Assembly (NCBI GenBank): GCA_020631735.1
Contig: CM036158.1
Location: 82,037,914 to 82,101,913, forward strand
DNA from: Saccharum officinarum
Lineage: Eukaryota; Streptophyta; Magnoliopsida; Poales; Poaceae
Direction: 5' to 3'
DNA length: 64,000 bases
Shown: positions 1-10,345 of the stretch, piece after piece
How the letters are laid out: every line of letters begins with the position of its first letter
Numbering within the stretch: position 1 is the first letter of the stretch
Made by a program: the position numbers and the translations under genes
The notes under the pieces: generated by a model
What the model was told of the DNA's origin: nothing
The model's input: only the letters and a program-made list of their open reading frames with translations
The model's database searches: none

Positions 1-2369
1 AATGCCCCTGTATACTTTATGTATTTGATGAATAAGGTGTTCATGGAATATCTGAACAAGTTTGTAGTGGTATTCATTGATGATATCCTAGTATTCTCCA
101 AGACTGAGGAGGAACATGCCAAACATTTGAGGCTGGTATTGCAAAAGCTCAGAGAACACCAGTTATATGCCAAGCGGAGTAAATGTGAGTTTCGGTTGAA
201 GGAAGTTTTCTTTCTTGGTCATGTTGTCTCAAATGGAGGAATATCAGTAGATCCTAGCAAAGTGAAAGATATATTGAACATGAAGCCACCAACCAATGTA
301 AGTGAGATCCGTAGTTTCTTGGGATTAGCAGGCTATTATAGGAGATTTATAGAGGGATTTTCTAAGCTTGCAAAGCCAATGACTGCACTGTTGGAGAAGA
401 ATGCCAAGTTTGTGTGGTCTGAGAAGTGTTAGGTTAATTTTGAGGAATTGAAGAAAAGATTGACCACTGCACCAGTATTAGTTTTGCCAGATCTGAGTAA
501 ACACTTCTCTATCTACTGTGATGCATCTCTTTTGGGTTTAGGATGTGTTCTTATGCAAGAAGGTAGAGTTATGGCATATGCATCGAGATAGTTGAGAAAG
601 CATGAATTAAATTATCCTACTCATGACTTGGAATTAGCTGCAGTGGTTCATGCACTAAAGATATGGAGACATTATTTGATTGGACATAAGAGTGATATAT
701 ACACTGATCACAAGAGTCTGAAGTATATCTTCACTCAATCAGATCTGAACTTGAGGCAGCGTAGATGGTTGGAATTGATAAAGGACTATGATCTGGAGGT
801 GCATTATCACCCAGAAAAGGCCAACGTCGTTGCTGATGCTCTTAGTAGGAAAAGCTACGCTAATGAAGTGCAAGTAATGCCTATGCTAAGAGAGTTGTGT
901 GCTGAATGTGAGCATCTGAATTTAGGGTTTACCACCATTGCAGTAGAATTGGTACTAGAACCTACTCTAGAGCAAGAAATACGCAAGAGTCAGTTGAAAG
1001 ATGCAAAGTTGAGAGAGATAGCGGAGAATATAGCAAAGGGTAAATCACCAGGATTCCATAAGGATGATAAGGGTACGCTATGGTTTGGAAAAAGGTTGTG
1101 TGTGCTAGAGGATAAGACTATCAGAGAGGCAATTCTGCGTGAAGCTCATGAATCAGCTTATTCCATACATCCTGGAAGTACTAAGATGTATCTGGATCTG
1201 AGAGAGAAATATTGGTGGTATGGTTTAAAAAGAGATGTTGCTGAATATGTTGCTTTGTGTGACACATGTCAAAGGGTGAAAGCTGAACATCAGAGACCTG
1301 CAGGATTGTTACAGCCTATGCAGATACCCGAATGGAAATGGGAAGAAGTTGGTATGGATTTTATAGTTGGATTGCCACGTACTCAGAGAGGGTATGATTC
1401 AATTTAGGTAATAGTAGATCGTCTAACAAAGGTTGCTTATTTTATGCCAGTTAAGACTACATATAACAATGCAAGGTTGGTAGAATTGTATATGAAAAGA
1501 ATAGTGAGTCTACATGGAGTTCCTAAGAAAATTGTGTCTGATCGGGGTACCCAGTTTACATCTCATTATTGGCAAAAGATACATGAATCACTAGGAACCA
1601 AGCTGAACTTTAGTACAGCCTACCATCCACAGACAGATGGACAGATGGAGAGAATTAATCAGATATTGGAAGATATGTTGAGAGCTTGTGCTTTACAATA
1701 TGGTACTAGTTGGGATAAGAGTTTGCCTTATGCAGAGTTCTCTTATAACAATAGTTATCAGAAGAGTCTTCAGATGGCACCGTTTGAGGCTCTGTATGGA
1801 CGAAAGTGTAGAACCCCGTTGTTCTGGAATCAGACAGGGAAAAGTCAAGTGTTTGGGCCCGATGTACTCAAGGATGCTGAAAAGAAAGTAAGAATGATTA
1901 GAGATAATCTAAAAATAGCCTAGTCCAGACAGAAAAGTTATGCTGATACTCGGAGGAGAGAGTTGACTTTTGAAGTAGGGGATTATGTCTACTTGAAAGG
2001 TTCAACATGAAGGGGAAATTGGCACCAAGGTATATTGGACCTTTTAAGATCATAGAGAGACGTGGTGAGGTGGCGTATCAGTTAGAATTACCTGAGAGTT
2101 TGGTAGGTGTACATGATGTGTTTCATGTGTCTCAACTTAAGAAATGTTTGCGAGTACCAGAGGAGCAGATTTCGTTAGAGGAGCTCACTGTTAAAGAGGA
2201 CCTCACATATAAAGAGTTTCCGGTTAGAATTTTAGAGACTGCTGAAAGAGTCACGAGGAGTTGAACTATCAAAATGTGTAAGGTTCAGTGGAATCGGTAC
2301 ACTGCAGATGAGGCCACCTGGGAAAGAGAAGAGGATCTGAGGAAAACCTACCCGCAACTGTTCGAGTAA
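1..2369 (+). pseudogene. gypsy pol remnant: RT - RNase H - integrase - chromodomain
   Basis: The product would be the replication and integration polyprotein of a chromovirus. RT is seen from its catalytic box (FIDDIL near 75-95) with the following FLG and [12 protein letters not shown] motifs. RNase H is marked by YCDAS (about 517-531) and TDHKSLKY (about 700-725). Integrase has the CDTC zinc-binding end (about 1258-1270) and the D, D, E signature at MDF (about 1357), SDRG (about 1537) and the E of MERINQ (about 1650). The tail carries [10 protein letters not shown] and the chromodomain-like TWERE. Stops lie at 430-432, 589-591, 1405-1407, 1921-1923 and 2262-2264. A deletion near 2000 shifts the frame. 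The natural end is the TAA at 2367-2369. Confidence 0.95.
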
Positions 2370-2399
2370 GCACCAGCCGAATCTCGGGACGAGATTCAT

Positions 2400-2414
2400 C
2401 TTAAGGGGTAGAAT
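2400..2414 (+). other. polypurine tract (PPT) of the gypsy element
   Basis: A purine-rich CTTAAGGGGTAGAAT directly precedes the TG of the 3' LTR. The preceding text ATCTCGGGACGAGATTC is nearly the same as the block next to the PPT of the unrelated-looking insert at 19261-19298, which suggests the two elements share a lineage. Confidence 0.85.
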
Positions 2415-5163
2415 TGTAACACCCTAGAATTTTGGAATATTTTAAAATAGATAAATATGATTTTTATGCAATTTTGTGAGCATACAAACTTAGAATAATA
2501 ATAATTTTTATTAACTTAAAATCAAATATAAGGGTAGGAATATGTTTGTGCACTCATGCTGTTGCATTTGAACTTTTGTATTGAGTGGTTTGATTCAAAT
2601 TCAAAAGAGGATTCAAAAGCTTTTGGAAAATGCTTTGAAATGTTGTGAAAAGAAAAAAAGAAAAGGAGTTTTCTCTCTTCTCTGCTTTCGGCCCGTGTAG
2701 CCCAGCAGACCACCGCTCACCCGCGTCCGTTTCCCCCGCGCGCGGCCCGTCTTCCTTTCCCCCGCTTCCCGCTTGGGCCGAGCCCAGCGAGCGCCGCTGG
2801 CCCAGCTCGTGTGAGCGCGCGTGCCTTCCTTTCCCTGCGCATCGCTGATACCTCGGGTCCACCAGTCAGGGTCGCCCCCTTCCTCAAGTCGATGCCGCCG
2901 CCGGATCTTCCTTTCCAAAAATCGCCGACGCCGAATCCTCCTCCCTATCTTCCCCTTTCCTTACCCGATGTACCTTCGGGCTATATAAGCCAGGTGCCGC
3001 ACACAGCCGCCTCCATCTAACCCTTTCGTAGCATCAGCCGGGCTCCCAAGACGCCATCGCGAGCTAGGAGCCCTACCTCGCCACCACCGTCCGCCATATC
3101 GAGCACACCGTCGTCTCTATCCATCCTACGCCTTTGATTTCACCTAAGGTGAGTTCGCAATGCTCCGCTCTTCCTCCCTGTACTTCCCGTTTGTCGAATG
3201 GTGGTCGAAAATGTCGTTTCATCGAAATCCGGCGAGCTCGGGCCGAGTCCGGCCATGGCGCCGCCGTAGGGCGACTGTAGATGGCCGGCGGGGTTCTCCC
3301 CTTCTCACTAGACGAGATCTAAGCCGTCCAAATTAAATCTAACGGCCGAAATTAGAAAATACCGCTTCGCCTGTATACTTTGCTAAAGAGTCCCTGCGGT
3401 TTTACGTAATATAACCCGTAGTCCAAGGCGTATTTCTGAATCACGTTTTATTCTTTTGAAAACGTATTTGGTCTCGGTAAATCAAGAATATGTTTTCTGT
3501 TATTTACAGTTTTGCCACTAATCTTGTTTTAGTCATAAAATCTCCGTTTTAACTCCGATTTGACCCGTTCAAATTGTGTTAGGTTCGTATTTGTGAGCTC
3601 TACATGTTAGTAGTACTATTCAGTAAGTTTGTGACATTTTATTTTTGAGTTTGAATTAAAGTAATTATTTTTCTATAGGAAATCTTCGTAAATTCGTAAC
3701 TTCGTCGTTTTAGCTTCGTTTTTCGTGATCTTTGCGTTTGTGTGATCATAGCGAGTTATAGATTCGTTTTAAAGACTTTTTATCTTATTTTATTACTGCT
3801 GGTGTACTGTTCTAATTATTGTCTTGTTTGTTTATGCATGATTGTTCTAGATGAATGTTGTTTCTATTGTTGATCGAGTATAGACAGTGAATAATTCGTT
3901 GGGGATCAGATATTTCTCTACGAGCAAGATCATCAGAACCAGTTTGAGCAAGACAAGTATAGCATGGGATTATCCTTGTTGTCCTATTCATATTAAGCAA
4001 ATAATATCATTATGCATATATTCCCTTGTTAAGGATGACTTAGTGTTGATCTTAATCCTTGATACCTATTATATTGCATGGAGTAGTATTGCTAGTGCTT
4101 AACATGGACTATGATCATGTAATTTGACTAATGGAATATGCAATAAACATTAAAAGATGACTTTTTATTACTGTTTAAAGGGGACAAGAGCATGGGGTTA
4201 TTTTGGTGCTCTAGTTACTCTCCTTAAGGACTTATCTGTAAGCGAATATCCAGGACTTACAATACAATTGTGAGGGCTATATGGCTCTGGCTTTAGTCAT
4301 ATAGAAGGACATTTTCTAGCTTGTTAGTGGTAACCTTTTTGGTGTAAGAATGGCTTGACGAATCAGGTATAGTGCGGCCTCTATCCTTATGTGTATAGGT
4401 TACGTGTTATTGTGCCATTTGGAAGGGGGGCTCTACATCTGTTTGTCGAGTGAATATAATGGCCCTAACTTGTTAGACAAACCTTCGAAAGACTTCATAG
4501 TGTTCCCCTGCCTGCTCACCTTGGAAGTGTTTTGGGAGTAATTAATCTGGGCATATGGGCAACACGACTCACAGTGAAAATGTACAACCTCTGCAGAGTG
4601 TAAAACTGTTATAACAGTCGTGCTCACGGTCACGAATGGCCTTGGACCCTTATAGAATAGTGGATCATTAATAATGAATATGTTTTTGCTATTCGTTAAT
4701 TATTTCATATGGATCATATGTTTATGGTTTACATTGAGACATTTTGATATTATTGATATGCTAAAATTTTGCTAATTAAAAGCTACATGTTGATAAACTA
4801 ATGTCATGCCTTTGAACCTCATGTTATATTTGTTGAGTACGAGATATACTTACGCTTGTTTATTTTTCTTACTTGGATAAAAATCCCGGATGGGTAACAT
4901 ATGGTGCAAATAGTGACTACTACTCCTACTTCCTTGAAGATTACTAGACTTGCAGTCAACCAGTCAATGTGCCTGTGATTGGAGTTACCACGAGAGATTT
5001 ATATTTTATTTCCGCTACATTTGTGTAAAGACTATGTGTTAATAATCGTGTTGTAATAACATTTGTGATGATACTTTCTTTATAATTTGTTCACTTATGT
5101 GTAATTGATCTCTGGACACACATAAGAGTATGCACTCCATTTGGTCGTTAAATGGGTGTGACA
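2415..5163 (+). repeat. 3' LTR (2749 bp) of the Tekay-like element
   Basis: The LTR begins TGTAACACCC right after the PPT and ends GTGTGACA, giving the usual TG...CA ends. A GC-rich block at about 2690-3320 surrounds a TATA box; the remainder is AT-rich and non-coding. There is no second copy in the window, so age cannot be read from LTR divergence. Short open frames in the GC-rich part look like composition artefacts. Confidence 0.88.
2981..2989 (+). promoter_or_regulatory. TATA box of the gypsy LTR (end of U3)
   Basis: CTATATAAG lies 566 bp into the LTR, inside the GC-rich block, at the position expected for the pol II promoter that starts the R region. Transcription would begin about 30 bp downstream, near 3015. 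Confidence 0.7.
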
Positions 5164-5211
5164 ATATATCAAACAAATATACTATCAAAATATAAAATTT
5201 ATTAACATCTA

Positions 5212-5365
5212 CCCCCTTCGTTCCAAATTAAGCCGTTTTGACTTTTTTGATATATCAATTTTGTTATGTATCTAGATACAACGTTTGTCTAGATACATAT
5301 CTAGATGTATAGCAAAATCTATAGACAAAAAAATCAAAATGACTTATAATTTGGAACAAATGGAG
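5212..5365. mobile_element. Stowaway-type MITE (154 bp)
   Basis: The left end CCCCCTTCGTTCCAAATTA and the right end TTGGAACAAATGGAG are imperfect inverted repeats of the Stowaway (Tc1/mariner) type, flanked by TA at 5210-5211 and 5366-5367. The interior holds the paired ATGTATCTAGA-type segments that make these elements fold into a hairpin. It sits just past the 3' end of the host gene. It is non-coding and would need transposase in trans. Confidence 0.85.
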
Positions 5366-5653
5366 TACAATGTACCAAACAAATAGAATATCAAAATATC
5401 TAACGAATCTTATTTAATATTGTAGATGTTTGTGCATTTTTTCTATTTAAGTTATAAGTTTGATTTAGGATAAAACTAAAATAAATTACAACTTAAAATT
5501 GAGGGAATACTATTAGAAAGATGCAATTACCAATAAACATGATATGCATAATTATCAATTGTCATAAAGAGACCTGATACGTTAGAGCATCAACCTGATT
5601 GACAGAAAAATGGGTAAGTTGCAGTTCATGGTGAGGTAGTTCCGATGAGCAAT

Positions 5654-8600
5654 TTATGTCTTGTTCGATTGCTCTGGCTGCGCAGCGGTTGCCATGTTGC
5701 ATAGCCAAGGTGCGGCACTCATCATCTCCCCTTGCATGATCAGAGAGCCTTCCCGTTGAATCTCCCGAATGAGCTGCTCAAGCCTTGGGGTCTGCCGGAC
5801 GACAAAGGCAACCATCTTGCCTGAGGGTGCTCCCATGTTTGATGAGCCGATCTGTCCATGATTTTCATGTACGGTACCATCTTCAACGGGTATGCTTGAA
5901 GCATCAGTAGCAACCCCAGTAGCTCCAAGAGAGACGGTGCATGTAGCATTAGCGACAAATGCAGTAGTTCCGTCAGGATGGTGCACTACGGCACCGTTTT
6001 TCCCTCCTACTTTCCTGGGCTTGAATACACCCCACAAGTAGTGTTTCATTTGGAACGCTGCACACATAAGACAATCTATTAGCAATTAGCAACAGGTTCA
6101 AAAAACATACAAAGATCTAATCAACGAGTGGTTAAAAAAGAGCTTAAATGATTTCTTATCAATAACCTATGAATTTGATTGATGACTTAATAATAATAAA
6201 TAAAAGAGTAAAGTACACTGGCAGTCCTTAAATTTGTGCCGTTGTGTCATTCCAGTCCCCAGAGTCTTAAAATGGTCGTTTAGGTCTCTAAACTCTGTTC
6301 AAATGTCAAAATAGTCGAAACAGATCTAGACAGTGACTAAGGTCACTCGCAGACGTGTGGGGCCAACATGTCAGGTCCATCTTCTCTCCATCTCAGGGCG
6401 TGGCCAGGGGCAGGCCCACCAGGCTGCTCACCGTGGCCGTGCACCGGTCCGCACGCTTGGCGCTCGCTCGGACTGAGACCGTGCGGTGGCTGGACTTCAC
6501 GCGCTCAGGGCGCTCGACCACGCCACCCGCGCGCCGGCCAGCCGCCACAGCGCGGCCCCACACAACCCTACCGCTCGCTGCGTCCGTGTGGCCCAGCGGC
6601 ACCATGCATCGCACGCCCGCACCCCCGTGACCGCCTACATCGCTCGCGCCTCCCACACACCCGGCCGCGCTGCCCCTCACCCCACCACCCTCGCCCCGTG
6701 AGTCCAAGAGAGAGAAGAGGGAGATGGAACTAACAGGTGGCCCCCACATATGGGTACGGGTCTAGACCCGTTTGGACTTAGACACCTGAATAGAGTTTAG
6801 GAAGCTAAACGACCGTTTTGAGAGTTTGGAGACCGGGATGATACAGCAGCCCAAGTTTGAGGATCGCTAGCGTACTTTACTTTAAATAAAAAGTGGAACA
6901 TATTGACAATTGTTAGCAAAAAAACATACACCTAGCTCCTCCTAAAAGACTTATGCTTTAGTTTTGTCTTAAGTAAAACTATCAATTTATAATAGAGAAA
7001 ACTAACAGTATTTATGATACCAAAAATATGTATACCATGTTTATTATAAGATGAATTTAATGATACTAGTATCTCCAAAAGTCTTTCTTAAACTCACTCT
7101 CTGAATCATCATTTGGAGAGTCATTTGAATAAAAATCATTCTCTATATCTTTTCACCCCCTAGCAACTTTTCTATATCTTGTGCACAGTTTGGAGAATCA
7201 GCCACATTCTTTATCTTTGGCTAGCGATAAATCAAGAGTAGAGGATGTCAATATTTAGAGATCTAATTAAAAAAGTTGTTAGAGGGTATTTTCACTAAAA
7301 TCTCCATTCCTATCAATTAGGAAAGACATAGAGATGCTCTTGGAGTTACTCTTATTTGGAAATATATAAATATTATTATGTTTTGTAAAAACTAGATAGT
7401 TTTATGACTTAGAACAAAACTATAACGTCAAGTTTTTAAAACTAAGTAGTACTCAAAATACATCACATAGTACTTACTTTGATATTGTTCCGGCAGTAGA
7501 TTAGAAGGGAACATCAACATCTCAGCATCACCAATAATAGCCTGTAAGGATAAATCATTTTCCATGATTTCCTTAAGTAGTTGATTATGATATTTATCTG
7601 GCCTGAGAAAGATACAATAAAATAGACATTTTATTCCACAAGGAAAAGAAGCTAAATGTGATGTATGAGAATGGAAAGATTAAACAAGGCACCTCATCTT
7701 AATGGGGAAGAAGTATAATCCTATGTTATCATTTGAAGATCTTGATCCCTCCCATCTCTTAGGCCAAACATTTGACCTAGGAGTTTTTGTCACTTCAACC
7801 ACACGTGGCAATGATTTTGATAAAATATGAACTTTCTCACATGATTTAGTTGACAAATGACCAGCCAATGGTATATATTCCTTATCACCGATCTTAAGGA
7901 GACCACTGTTGATATAACAACCATAAATTGGTAATTAGTAATGTAAAAAAGTATAAAGACACTCCATGATGCATGATAAAATTCCCATACCTCCAAACAG
8001 GTTCATCAATGGGTTTGGAGCAACAATAGCATTGCTTCTTGAGATAGTCTGGTACAGGGGCTTTGGCATGACAATCCTTCATCATATTATCTTGTGATGT
8101 CACTATAGTACAATCATTTGCATCTACAACACCTTCAAGAATCTGATCACCATTTTCATCTTCATTTGTATCTATGTATCTTCTCCGTTTTTTAATCACC
8201 CTATGAGCTGGATTATCCCCTTTACTACCATTTTCATCTTGTGATTTGGGCTTTTCTTCTGCCAGTAGTTCTTTCATACTTCTACAGTTTTCATCATTGG
8301 TTATATCATTACATCCATTCCTTGGGTCGCTACAATGCATTGATGTGGCTAATCGTTGATCAACATTAAGTCCCCCTTTTGATTTGAGAACCAACCCTAG
8401 CATTGCCTTTAAGCTATTTGGTCGACTTGAAATCTTGGTGGTGATGTTTGAATGATGATGAATTAATCCTTGCTTCATCTTTGAAACCTACAATGAGATT
8501 GATGCATTACTTTTGTAGGCCAAGCTCTTAACCAATTTTTTCAAAGAAAATGCATACACAGATTTAGGACTCATTACCCGAGGAAACTTTCCTTTCATTG

Positions 8601-9075
8601 CATCAGTAGTCTGTTGTCCAACTTTGCCATCCTTGGTAACTTGCTGCTTGATCTTTCTTATGACAAGATTACCTTGTTGATCTTTCACATTGTAACTGCT
8701 TTTGCAGAGTTTGTCATTAGCCGTCCTGTGTCGATATTGCACATTGTAGTTGCTCTTGCGGAGTTTGTCATTAGCCATCATGTGTGGATATTGCACATTG
8801 TAGTTGCTCTTGCGGAGTTTGTCATTAGCCATCATGTGTGGATATTGCACATTGTAGTTGCTCTTGTGGAGTTTGTCATAAGCCATCGTGTGCGGATATT
8901 GCATCCTAGCCCGCCCCTTCCTCACTTCTTCTGCTATTTGTTTCATGCGCATTGATTGAAACCCAACTATAGGTTTCCTTGGCTTTCGCATAGAGCCATT
9001 TTGCACATTTAGCCTAGATGTAGTGCGTGGTCTTGGACCAAAGTAGGAGCTACTAGGACATACGTGATGTTTCAT
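5654..9075 (-). CDS. AIPP2-like chromatin protein (PHD-less), four coding exons, one in-frame stop
   Basis: Coding exons (minus strand) are 9075-7991, 7905-7693, 7602-7478 and 6057-5654. All introns are GT-AG, the phases join cleanly, and the total is 609 codons including the stop. The start is the first ATG after an acceptor at 9093. The C-terminal half matches the SPOC-like domain of AIPP2/PAIPP2: DEPVW then GLLKIG, GHLSTKSCEKVH, VWPKRWEGSR, DNIGLYFFP, IIGDAEMLMFPSNLLPEQY and KHYLWGVFKPRK. A late motif is RQTPRLEQLIREIQREGS. Known family members combine this domain with a PHD finger and act with AIPP3 and CPL2 in transcriptional repression. No PHD is visible here. The N-terminal half is basic, with an 18-residue repeat. 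A TAG at 8488-8490 (codon 196) interrupts exon 2 in the same frame, so the gene may be a pseudogene, an allele with a premature stop, or contain a base error. It is the only host gene seen. Confidence 0.85.
6207..6884. mobile_element. non-autonomous TIR DNA transposon (Mutator-like?) in the last intron
   Basis: About 100 bp at each end are imperfect inverted repeats: AGTAAAGTACACTGGCAGTC and the block around GGTCGTTTAGG on the left match the reverse complement of 6780-6884. The flanks AAATAAAAG (left) and AAATAAAAAG (right) look like a 9-10-bp target duplication, which would suit a Mutator-like element. The interior (about 6350-6720) is very GC- and CpG-rich, unlike the AT-rich intron around it. 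No transposase is present, and the GC-rich open frames are not convincing genes. Confidence 0.65.
7065..7355. mobile_element. possible MITE in the last intron
   Basis: TATCTCCAAAAGTCTTTC near 7070 and the reverse complement of 7310-7345 (CTCCAAGAGCATCTCTATG then TCTTTCC) form a weak terminal inverted repeat around AT-rich DNA. No clear target duplication was found, so the class is open. Confidence 0.3.
8692..8907 (-). repeat. in-frame 54-bp coding tandem repeat, four copies
   Basis: Four 54-bp units encode 18 residues each, about residues 57-128 of the AIPP2-like protein. The two central units are identical at the protein level (NVQYPHMMANDKLRKSNY). The outer two are diverged, which suggests recent expansion from the middle. 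The unit is rich in Asn, Tyr, Lys and Met and does not match a fold I know. Confidence 0.95.
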
Positions 9076-10181
9076 GCTGCTAATTGAGGTCGAACTGCAA
9101 CCAAAAATAGAAACATCGAATTTCTACAATGAAGAAAAAGGTGGTTGAATTACATGAGAATGCAACCTAAACAAATTTAGTCATGTCCAAGATTACTTAA
9201 TTTCAAAAAAAAACTATCGATTGTTCCTAATGAACCTTATAGAAATCCCTCCATATAATTAAAACCATGTTTGAAAATTAGAAAGGTATAATACAATAAA
9301 TCTTATTTACTAATACATAGTAAAACTTCATATTAATAATCTCACATGCACAACGACTATTATATTTTTAGCATAATGATCGTCATAATATAAAATCAAG
9401 ATTAAACAAATCCAAATGGAAACTGGAGGAATTTAGTGTATGTTTGAATTATCTCCAGATTATTATATAACTAGATAAAATCATCTCCAGGTGACCTAAA
9501 CACCCTAGATTATAATTAGATTATGATTCATAAGGCTACCAGCAGGATATAAACTTTGACAAGCAACTTAATCTTGCCCGGCTGTATTGACGCATGGTGG
9601 CAAAAAAATCTTAAATAGTTCCCCTAGGCCTTAACAGCATCGCAAATCAAATCAGGTCTCCGAAAACAAGTATACCACGGAGTCGTATATGCCTAGTCTA
9701 ATCATTATTATGTTGCATATATCTAGGCACCGAGCCATGTAACACAGGGCAGCACCTCAAATTCACCGTAAGCCCGCACGGCACGAGACAACTCCAAAAT
9801 AAAGCCACAATTACTTTTTGATTGCTTGGCCCATCGCAAATCGAAGTACTATAATGCCTACCAGACATCCATGGCTATTGCATTGAAATTGAAATCAATC
9901 AAAATATTACTGGTCGACCAACGACCCAAAGAAATCTACCGACTCGTAGTGGGATTTTGGTGATGACTCATAGACGTCCCAATCTGCTATGATCCCATAG
10001 TAGAGGTCAGATCATATAATACACACCCAAGTGAAGAGAGCAACACGCCGAACAGAGAGCTCATATACTAACTAGATTGATTCGCTCATTCGCAGAAAAA
10101 CATTAATTCATAACATATATGCCTACACGACCATGCACAAAGATAGACAGACCGAGAGAGAGAGAGGTGGTGCCTGCGTAC

Positions 10182-10338
10182 CTTATCTGCCGGGTTCTAG
10201 TAGAGCTCGGACGGCTAAAGCCAACTCCGTGGCGGCGGCGGCGGCGGCCGGCTGGAGAGCAGGACAGAGTCGAGAGTCGAGACAGAAAGGACCGAAGGGA
10301 GCGGTATCTAAAACCCCTGGGCTTCCGCTGTATTTATG
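10182..10338 (-). promoter_or_regulatory. TATA region and non-coding first exon of the AIPP2-like gene
   Basis: On the minus strand CATAAATA (10331-10338) is followed by a GC-rich leader with CCG repeats and then a donor AAG|GTACGC, so exon 1 ends at 10182. No ATG was found in this leader. The next acceptor, TTGGTTGCAG, ends at 9093 and precedes the ATG at 9075. This gives a first intron of about 1.1 kb (9093-10181) in the 5' UTR, a common plant layout. The start site near 10300 is inferred. Confidence 0.6.
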
Positions 10339-10345
10339 GATTGAT

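Larger units (their letters stand above)
1..5163 (+). mobile_element. Ty3/gypsy (Tekay/Del-like chromovirus) element, 3' part
   Basis: The window opens inside the reverse transcriptase of a gypsy element. RNase H, integrase and a C-terminal chromodomain-like tail follow, then a polypurine tract and a complete 3' LTR. The domain order (RT, RNase H, IN, chromodomain) is that of Ty3/gypsy. The tail with the W-E-R-E-E-D motif and the 2.7-kb LTR fit the Tekay/Del lineage. The 5' half lies outside the window. The possible 3' target-site copy after the LTR is ATATA at 5164-5168; the other copy cannot be seen. The element is coding-dead. Confidence 0.93.

Noticed and set aside
6355..6749. Four overlapping open frames in the intronic TIR element
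   Set aside because: They follow from the GC-rich core; Pro/Arg/His-rich, no start context and no family resemblance.
8487..8509. A 23-bp GTAATG...TAG string that would remove the stop in the AIPP2-like gene if spliced
   Set aside because: Far below the size of plant introns; treated as an in-frame stop instead.
8680..8910. Regular repeats suggesting a CRISPR-like array
   Set aside because: They are directly adjacent in-frame coding units in a spliced plant gene, without spacers.
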